DNA of 11,499 nucleotides from Dehalococcoidia bacterium (lineage in GTDB: Bacteria; Chloroflexota; Dehalococcoidia; Lucifugimonadales; JAGWBF01), in assembly GCA_021296025.1 (NCBI GenBank), contig JAGWBF010000044.1, forward strand, positions 1 through 11,499, written 5' to 3'. Positions 6,422 to 11,499 of the stretch are shown here, in pieces (the first letter of the stretch is position 1; every line of letters begins with the position of its first letter). The position numbers were made by a program, and so were the translations under genes. The notes beneath the pieces are model-generated. The model saw only the letters and a program-made list of their open reading frames with translations. It was not told where the DNA came from and ran no database searches.

Positions 6422-7939
6422 ATGAGCCCTGTAGAAACGCAGATGCCCTTCAGATGTCCCCTGGTGATCAACGGCGAGGAGGGATCATCCTCGTCGGGAA
6501 AGCAGTTCCAGCGGGAGAACCCGGCAGACAATCGTGTAACGGTTACGTCCGCTGAGGAGGGGACTGCATCAGACATGAGGGCGGCCATCGATGCGGCCCG
6601 ACGTGCCTTTGACACTAACGCAGAAGGATGGACCACCAACCACAAGATACGGGAGCGGGTGCTGTACCGGACCGGCGAGCTCATTCGCGCCAACGCAGAG
6701 CGTCTGGCGGCCATAGTCCGCCTGGAGGTCGGAATGCCCATCAGGCAGGCCACCGGGCATGTGGCCGCCGCTGCGGACATCTTTGACTTTTACGCCGGGT
6801 ATGCGGGAAAACTCTATGGGGAATCCTTCTTCCAACCCAGTGGTTCGATGATCAACCTAATCAAGGAGCCCATGGGGGTCGTGGGCCTGATCACTCCATG
6901 GAACTTCCCTCTGACCCAAACCGCCCGCAAGGTCGCCCCTGCTTTGGCCGTGGGATGCACATTGGTGCTGAAGCCCGCCAGCTACACTCCTCAGAGCACC
7001 TATGAGCTGGTCAAACTCTTGCATGAGGCAGGCGCTCCGGCGGGCATCGTCAACTTCGTGACCGGCCCCGGCGATGTCATCGGCGTGGAGATGGTTCGAA
7101 ACCCGGGCATCGACAAGATATCCTTCACAGGCGAGACGGGCACAGGCAAGAGGATCGCCGCCGAGGCCGCGATGAACGTCAAGCGCATCAGCCTGGAGCT
7201 GGGAGGCAAGGCCCCTTTCGTGGTCTTCGAAGATTCGGACCTGGATGCTGCCGCCCGGGCCGCTGTGTTCGGCATGTTCCGAAATGCAGGGCAGGCCTGC
7301 GGGGCAACCACCAGGCTGCTGGTCCAGGACAACATTCACGACTCTTTCCTGGATCAGGTTGTGTCCTTGACTAAGGCCATAGAGGTGGGACAGCCCGAAC
7401 AGCAGACCACCGACATGGGCCCGTTGGTTTCCAAGAACCAGGAAAACACCGTCCAGCAGTACATAAGGACCGGACTGGACTCGGGGTTCTCTCTCGTTAC
7501 AGGCGGAAACAAGCTGACCGGCAGCTTCTTCGACCATGGTTACTACGTAAACCCGACCATCTTCGATAACGTGGATAACTCTTCCGCCCTCGGCCAGGAG
7601 GAGATATTTGGACCCGTGGTCGCGGTGACCTCATTCCATGAGGAGGAAGAGGCTGTCGAGCTGGCCAACGATGTGCCCTACGGCTTGGTTGCGGGGGTCT
7701 GGAGCGGGGACTATGTCCGTGCTATGCGCGTGGCCCGGCGAATCCGTGCGGGAACGGTCTGGATATGGGATAATTACGCCCAGCCGGTTGAGGGCATCTG
7801 GGGAGGTTTCAAGGAGAGCGGGGTCGGAAGAGAACTTGGCCCTTACGGCCTGGATGACTTTATCGAAGTGAAACAGATCTATACCGACGGGACCGGCCTC
7901 GCTACCAAGCCGGCATACCGCCAGGTGATCAAGGACTGA
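6422..7939 (+). CDS. NAD(P)-dependent aldehyde dehydrogenase
   Basis: A 505-aa member of the ALDH superfamily, which oxidises aldehydes to carboxylic acids. The machinery is intact: TPWNFP with N161, K184 in LKPA for cofactor binding, the FTGETGTGK loop, general base E259 in ELGGK, nucleophile C293 in AGQACGATTRL, and EEIFGPV near the C-terminal third. It resembles betaine-aldehyde or generic broad-substrate ALDHs; the substrate cannot be read from sequence. The ATG at 6422 has AGGAG at 6406-6410. It sits 81 bp after asd and 42 bp before dapA, so it is probably cotranscribed with the lysine genes. It has no standard role in lysine synthesis. It may act on an aldehyde made in the cell's catabolism, or only share the promoter. 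Family certain, role unknown. Confidence 0.93.
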   Translation: MSPVETQMPFRCPLVINGEEGSSSSGKQFQRENPADNRVTVTSAEEGTASDMRAAIDAARRAFDTNAEGWTTNHKIRERVLYRTGELIRANAERLAAIVRLEVGMPIRQATGHVAAAADIFDFYAGYAGKLYGESFFQPSGSMINLIKEPMGVVGLITPWNFPLTQTARKVAPALAVGCTLVLKPASYTPQSTYELVKLLHEAGAPAGIVNFVTGPGDVIGVEMVRNPGIDKISFTGETGTGKRIAAEAAMNVKRISLELGGKAPFVVFEDSDLDAAARAAVFGMFRNAGQACGATTRLLVQDNIHDSFLDQVVSLTKAIEVGQPEQQTTDMGPLVSKNQENTVQQYIRTGLDSGFSLVTGGNKLTGSFFDHGYYVNPTIFDNVDNSSALGQEEIFGPVVAVTSFHEEEEAVELANDVPYGLVAGVWSGDYVRAMRVARRIRAGTVWIWDNYAQPVEGIWGGFKESGVGRELGPYGLDDFIEVKQIYTDGTGLATKPAYRQVIKD

Positions 7940-7981
7940 AATGAGTCCCAGGTCTTTTACTCCTAAGCCAGGAGGTCTGAG

Positions 7982-8878
7982 GTGAACGAGATAGGAAGGC
8001 TGCTAACAGCAATGGTGACCCCCTTCGACAACGAAGGCAAGGTCAGTTTCTCGAAGGCCAAGGACCTGGCAAACGCCCTGGTGGACTCGGGCAGCGATGG
8101 CCTGATAGTCACAGGGACCACGGGAGAAGGCCCAACTGTCACCAAGGATGAGAAGCTCCGCTTGTTCGCCGAGCTGAAGGAAGCTGTGGGCAGCCGCGCC
8201 AGCATCATCGCCGGGACCGGCACCTACAATACCGCCGAGAGCATCGAGATGAGCATCGAGGCCGAACGGGCCGGAGCCGATGGGGTCCTGCTGGTGGTAC
8301 CCTACTACAACAAGCCTCCTCAAGAGGGCCTGTACCAGCACTTCAAGGCAATAGCAGGTAGCGTCCACGTTCCCTGCATGCTCTACAACGTAACCAGCCG
8401 CACCAGCCTGAACATGACCGACGAAACGACCATCAGGCTTAGCCACGTAGACAACATCGTCGGCGTAAAGGACGCTGGCAGCGATCTGGACCAGACCTCG
8501 CGCATCATCAACGGCTGCGCCGAAGGCTTCCGGGTGTGGAGCGGCAACGACAACGAGACCTTCCCCATAATGGCCCTAGGCGGTTATGGAGTGGTGAGCG
8601 TTGCCTCCCACCTGGTGGGAAACCAGATCAGCGCAATGATGGGCATGGTGTTGGAAGGGGAGATAGAGAAGGCAGCCTCCGAGCACCGCCGCCTTCTTCC
8701 CCTGTTCAAGGTATTGTTCATTATGTCCAACCCGATCCCCGTAAAGCACGCCCTGAATCACATCGGGTTCGGTGTGGGTGCGCCCAGGCTACCCCTGGTC
8801 ATTCCCGATGAGAAATCAGCCAGGCAAATCGAAGATATGCTTGGGGAGTACGAGATAGACCTGCCTGTGTCTGCATAG
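7982..8878 (+). CDS. dapA: 4-hydroxy-tetrahydrodipicolinate synthase
   Basis: A 298-aa class I aldolase-type (TIM barrel) enzyme that condenses aspartate semialdehyde with pyruvate, the committed step to lysine and diaminopimelate. Active-site residues are in place: T46-T47 in TGTTGEGPT, Y135 in MLYNVTSRT, R140, and the Schiff-base lysine K163 in VGVKDAGSD. The VPYYNKPPQEGLYQHFKAIA and NPIPVKHAL segments are family hallmarks and argue for DapA rather than a related lyase. The start codon is GTG at 7982, with a perfect AGGAGG at 7970-7975 and spacing 6. It is the last gene of the plus-strand run, and its product and substrate link it to dapB and asd just upstream. No lysine riboswitch is visible in the 42-bp gap before it. 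Confidence 0.95.
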   Translation: MNEIGRLLTAMVTPFDNEGKVSFSKAKDLANALVDSGSDGLIVTGTTGEGPTVTKDEKLRLFAELKEAVGSRASIIAGTGTYNTAESIEMSIEAERAGADGVLLVVPYYNKPPQEGLYQHFKAIAGSVHVPCMLYNVTSRTSLNMTDETTIRLSHVDNIVGVKDAGSDLDQTSRIINGCAEGFRVWSGNDNETFPIMALGGYGVVSVASHLVGNQISAMMGMVLEGEIEKAASEHRRLLPLFKVLFIMSNPIPVKHALNHIGFGVGAPRLPLVIPDEKSARQIEDMLGEYEIDLPVSA

Positions 8879-8885
8879 GCAGGTC
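8858..8885. terminator. Hairpin over the dapA stop codon, possible terminator
   Basis: GACCTGCC (8858-8865) pairs perfectly with GGCAGGTC (8878-8885) around a 12-nt loop. The stem begins in the last codons of dapA and includes the final base of its stop. No T-tract follows. It may protect the dapA mRNA 3' end or pause polymerase between the convergent genes. Confidence 0.4.
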
Positions 8886-8897
8886 CTACTGCGAACT

Positions 8898-8921
8898 CTG
8901 GGGGTTCGGACCCAATTCCAG
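8898..8921. other. Bulged hairpin between convergent dapA and purA
   Basis: CTGG-GGGT (8898-8905), loop TCGG, ACCC (8910-8913), a 4-nt AATT bulge, and CCAG (8918-8921). With the 8858-8885 hairpin it fills most of the 95-bp convergent gap. Neither strand has a T-tract, so termination on both strands may be factor-dependent. Confidence 0.35.
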
Positions 8922-8973
8922 AAGGAGACGGCCCGCCGCATTACGGTCCAAACAGAGGCGTGTGCCCGGCGAG

Positions 8974-10257
8974 CTAGAGAATTTCCGCTACCGGGATCGT
9001 CTCATCGCGCCCTGGACCCGTGGATATCAGATGCACCGGGCACCCAATCAAGTCTTCGATGCAGTTGAGATAGTCGACAGCCGCCTTAGGCAGGTCCGAC
9101 TTGCTGGTGGTGCTGGCCGTCGGCTCGCTCCAGCCGGGCAGCTCTTCGAGCACCGGCTGGCAGTTTTCCAGGGTTGAAATGCTGGCCGGAAACTCCTTCA
9201 CAACCTTGCCGCCCACGTTGTAACCGGTGCACACCTTGATGCTTTCAAGGCCGTCCAGAACGTCCAGCCGGGTGAGGACGAGGGAGGTAAAACCGTTGAC
9301 ATTTGCGCTATACCGCCCTGCCACCCCATCAAACCAACCAATGCGCCTAGCCCGCCCCGTGGTAGCCCCGTACTCCCAAGCCTTCTCCCGCAGGGCGTCA
9401 CCCGTGGCATCGACCATCTCCGAGGGCATTGGGCCACCGCCCACCCTGGTGCAGTAGGCCTTGAACACGCCGACAATCCCGACTATCTCCCTGGGGCTGA
9501 TGCCCAAGCCGGTACAGGCCCCGCCAACCGAGGGCGAAGATGAAGTTACGTAGGGGTACGTGCCATGGTCGACATCCAGCAGGGTGCCCTGGGCGCCTTC
9601 TAGGAGGATATTCTCCCCACGGGCCAGGGACTCCCGGACCGTCACCTCGGCGGACTGGATGTGATTGCCCATCCTCTCCGCCCACTCCCGGCACTTTTCA
9701 TAGATGTCCGAGGCGGAAATGGGGCTGCCTCCATAGATCCGGGTTATTATGGCGTTCTTGGACTCGACCACCTTTTCCAGACGGGGATGGAGCGCTGGCA
9801 GGTCTTTCAAATCGCCCGCCCTTATACCCGAGCGCCCGGTCTTGTCCATGTATGCAGGCCCAACACCCATGCCCGTTGTGCCGATGGCAGCATCACCCCG
9901 GGACCTCTCATCCAGATTGTCCAGAAGACCATGGTAGGGCATTATCAGGTGCGCCCGATCACTGACCTGCAGCCGGCTGGTCTCCACTCCCGCTGAACAC
10001 AGGTAGTCCAACTCCTTCAGAAGAACATCGGGATCTACAACAACCCCGCTGCCGATAATGCAGGTCGAGCGGGGCCGGAAAATGCCGGAGGGCACCAGGT
10101 GGAGGCTGAACTCTCCCTGGGCATTGACGACGGTGTGACCCGCGTTATTTCCCCCACCGTACCGCACAACGCAGTCGGCTTTCTCGGCAAGATAGTCGAT
10201 TATCTTGCCCTTGCCTTCGTCGCCCCACTGGGCGCCAATCACAGCATAAGCCGGCAT
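8974..10257 (-). CDS. purA: Adenylosuccinate synthase
   Basis: A 427-aa cytoplasmic enzyme that joins IMP and aspartate using GTP to give adenylosuccinate, the first step from IMP to AMP. The N-terminal GAQWGDEGKGK carries catalytic D13 and the GTP-binding loop. H41 is in NNAGHT, IMP-binding T127-T128 are in IGTTGMGVGPAY, DHGTYPYVTSS follows, the aspartate loop reads TTGRARRIGWFD, and GPGRDET is near the C-terminus. Length is normal (about 430). Position 130 is Met where E. coli-type enzymes have Arg (GTTGRGIGPAY), and TRVGGGPMPSEM has Gly in place of the common Glu. The ATG at 10257 has AGGAAG 3-8 nt upstream (10261-10266). It is convergent with dapA and lies 102 bp downstream of the CAP-domain gene on the same strand. 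Confidence 0.96.
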   Translation of the reverse strand: MPAYAVIGAQWGDEGKGKIIDYLAEKADCVVRYGGGNNAGHTVVNAQGEFSLHLVPSGIFRPRSTCIIGSGVVVDPDVLLKELDYLCSAGVETSRLQVSDRAHLIMPYHGLLDNLDERSRGDAAIGTTGMGVGPAYMDKTGRSGIRAGDLKDLPALHPRLEKVVESKNAIITRIYGGSPISASDIYEKCREWAERMGNHIQSAEVTVRESLARGENILLEGAQGTLLDVDHGTYPYVTSSSPSVGGACTGLGISPREIVGIVGVFKAYCTRVGGGPMPSEMVDATGDALREKAWEYGATTGRARRIGWFDGVAGRYSANVNGFTSLVLTRLDVLDGLESIKVCTGYNVGGKVVKEFPASISTLENCQPVLEELPGWSEPTASTTSKSDLPKAAVDYLNCIEDLIGCPVHLISTGPGRDETIPVAEIL

Positions 10258-10286
10258 TCTCTTCCTACCCTCGCCGTACCCACAAG

Positions 10287-10333
10287 TCAGCTTGCGCCTT
10301 AGAACATGTCCATATTCCCAAGCTGCAAGCTGA
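10287..10333. promoter_or_regulatory. 9-bp inverted repeat in the purA leader
   Basis: TCAGCTTGC (10287-10295) and GCAAGCTGA (10325-10333) form a perfect dyad with a 29-bp gap. It lies between the candidate purA -10 and the purA start. It could form an RNA hairpin in the leader or be a split operator. A six-base A tract on the plus strand (10333-10338) flanks it. No known purine riboswitch motif is evident. Confidence 0.4.
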
Positions 10334-10347
10334 AAAAAGCCGTGGGC

Positions 10348-10356
10348 AGTATAGCA
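10348..10356 (-). promoter_or_regulatory. Candidate extended -10 promoter for purA
   Basis: The minus strand reads TGC-TATACT, an extended -10 with a 5/6 match to TATAAT, 90 bp upstream of the purA ATG and just after the CAP gene stop. No clear -35 is seen. It would give a leader of about 84 nt holding the 9-bp inverted repeat. Confidence 0.45.
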
Positions 10357-10359
10357 GAG

Positions 10360-11499
10360 TTAACAAATACAGGAAAGGAGCGTCGAAGCTGTGCCCTGTT
10401 CTACAACGACACCCAGCCCCGGAGTCCCAGAGTGCTTTCCCCCCCTCTCGTACCTGCCAGGGGCGTAGGTGTCCGGCGGGACCACATCGTGGAAGATTGA
10501 GTACTCGGAAACCATTGCGCTCTCTCCGTCCAGATGACCCCACACGGCCACCGTATAGACGCCCGGGCCGTGGGTCTTGAGAATGTCGCCTATATCCGCC
10601 GAGAGGGAAAAACGATCCCCTGCCGCTACCCAATCCAGGGCGGTAACCCAGGGAACCGTGATGGACTCTTCGGGAGCGCTGAGGCTGGCATTGTATGCCC
10701 TTCGCCAGAACTCTATCGCCTCATCTGCCGACCCTGGAGGGGGTGCATCAGGAGAGACATCATAGGGGTCGGGACACAGCTCATACGTTTTCGTGAACTG
10801 GTCCTCGAGGTAGTACATGTTGCCAGTTAGCGGGGGCCTCAGCGAGGCGACGGGAGTGCCGGGGCCAGAGCAGTAGGTCCTCGATAGCTGTCCCCTGGTA
10901 AGCTCATGCGGGGGAGGGTCGAAGTATATCTGGACCCCCAGGTCTCGGTCGTTTCTGAAGGTTGCGCCATCGACCACGTTTCCGGACAGGGTGAGGAAGC
11001 CCCCTTCTAAGGCCGGAAGCTGCTGGTATTCCACATAGCCGCCCTCGAAGTGCTGGACGGAGGCAAAGTTGTACCGGTCCCAAGCAAGGCCGATGTTGAC
11101 CTTCCTATGCCCAGGACGCAGGATATTGTCCCGGTGGCCAGGACTGCTCATCCATCCCTCCATCGCTTCCCGGACCTCCGCCTCGATGCCGGATAGCGGT
11201 TCATAGTTTTCGTACCACTGGATGCAGTAGTCGAGACCTGCGCCATTTTCAGCGTTCGGCTGGTAGCCGCCGGCCAAGGTGTACCGCATGTACGGCTTAA
11301 GGCCATCCATACCCCAGTGGGATGAGAAGCAGCCTTTCAACGAGGCCTCCGCATGCAGCTGGGCCGCTATGTTGTCTCCCAAGATTACGGGGGAGAGTCC
11401 GGCATCTACCCGCTCCCCGTTGATCAGTTCTAGCATGTACAACTTCTCTTCCATGTGGCGCAGGTCGGGCCTGGGAACTGGGGTGGTAGTTGGAGCCGG
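10360..11499 (-). CDS. CAP (SCP/PR-1) domain protein, 5' end outside window
   Basis: 379 residues are visible. The frame stays open from the Met at 11454 back to the window edge, adding 15 codons that read PAPTTTPVPRPDLRH. That is a Pro/Thr-rich linker, so the true N-terminus, probably a signal peptide or lipobox, is missing. Counting from that Met, a bacterial CAP domain spans about 1-130: LYMLELINGERVDAGLSPV, H46 in SSHWGMDG, E69 in NAENGAG, then GWMSSPGHRDNIL with H107, and the closing strand VNIGLAWD. The remaining 230 or so residues carry no domain I can name. They include a Pro-rich patch (DAPPPGSADEA) and an extracellular-looking beta segment, GVYTVAVWGHLDGESAMVSEYSIF. The substrate or role is unknown; secreted bacterial CAP proteins are poorly characterised. 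The gene lies upstream of purA on the same strand but is functionally unrelated. Confidence 0.85.
   Translation of the reverse strand, partial: PAPTTTPVPRPDLRHMEEKLYMLELINGERVDAGLSPVILGDNIAAQLHAEASLKGCFSSHWGMDGLKPYMRYTLAGGYQPNAENGAGLDYCIQWYENYEPLSGIEAEVREAMEGWMSSPGHRDNILRPGHRKVNIGLAWDRYNFASVQHFEGGYVEYQQLPALEGGFLTLSGNVVDGATFRNDRDLGVQIYFDPPPHELTRGQLSRTYCSGPGTPVASLRPPLTGNMYYLEDQFTKTYELCPDPYDVSPDAPPPGSADEAIEFWRRAYNASLSAPEESITVPWVTALDWVAAGDRFSLSADIGDILKTHGPGVYTVAVWGHLDGESAMVSEYSIFHDVVPPDTYAPGRYERGGKHSGTPGLGVVVEQGTASTLLSCIC

Noticed and set aside
7940..7981. Possible lysine riboswitch before dapA
   Set aside because: The gap is only 42 bp, far too short for an L-box aptamer, and none is seen upstream of dapB either.
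8898..8921. T-arm-like GGTTCGGACC sequence suggesting a tRNA remnant
   Set aside because: The five-base T stem does not close, and no acceptor, D or anticodon arm can be found around it.
1..11499. CRISPR arrays, insertion sequences, att sites, tRNA/rRNA genes
   Set aside because: No regularly spaced repeats, transposase motifs, terminal repeats or structural RNA signatures were seen on either strand.

Overview
This is a gene-dense, moderately GC-rich bacterial chromosome segment. It has short intergenic gaps, consensus sigma-70-type promoters and good Shine-Dalgarno sites. No mobile element, CRISPR array, tRNA or rRNA was found. My best guess for the host is a Chloroflexota bacterium, possibly Dehalococcoidia (SAR202-like). 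This rests on the rpsO-pnp-dapB-asd-dapA gene order and the style of the PurA and CAP-domain proteins. It is an inference from memory, not a search result.

Left part (1-1740). A TTG-initiated minus-strand gene encodes a phosphonoacetate hydrolase-like member of the alkaline phosphatase superfamily, with the full set of metal ligands. It diverges from a small plus-strand antibiotic-biosynthesis-monooxygenase (ABM) gene that resembles the AI-2-processing protein LsrG. The roughly 190-bp divergent region holds a candidate promoter for each gene and a perfect 10-bp inverted repeat just upstream of the hydrolase.

Central part (1755-8878), all plus strand. A strong promoter (TTGCGC-N17-TATAAT with an extended -10) drives rpsO (ribosomal protein S15). 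The S15 reading frame has no ATG, GTG or TTG start and appears to begin at CTG, 4 nt after a perfect AGGAGG. A hairpin and T-rich tract overlapping the rpsO stop codon separate it from pnp (polynucleotide phosphorylase). Next come dapB, asd, an NAD(P)-dependent aldehyde dehydrogenase and dapA, probably one transcription unit. Asd makes aspartate semialdehyde, DapA condenses it with pyruvate and DapB reduces the product, so this is the entry to lysine/diaminopimelate synthesis joined to an RNA-processing operon. The aldehyde dehydrogenase is the odd member.

Right part (8879-11499), minus strand. purA (adenylosuccinate synthase) converges on dapA. Upstream of it is a gene for a CAP (SCP/PR-1) domain protein whose 5' end lies outside the window. 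Its visible start is a Pro/Thr-rich linker, which suggests a secreted or lipid-anchored protein. The purA leader contains a 9-bp inverted repeat.

The window is mostly core metabolism. I do not see a new multi-gene system. The points that stand out are the CTG start and start-site hairpin of rpsO, the phosphonate gene with its palindrome, and the aldehyde dehydrogenase inside the lysine cluster.
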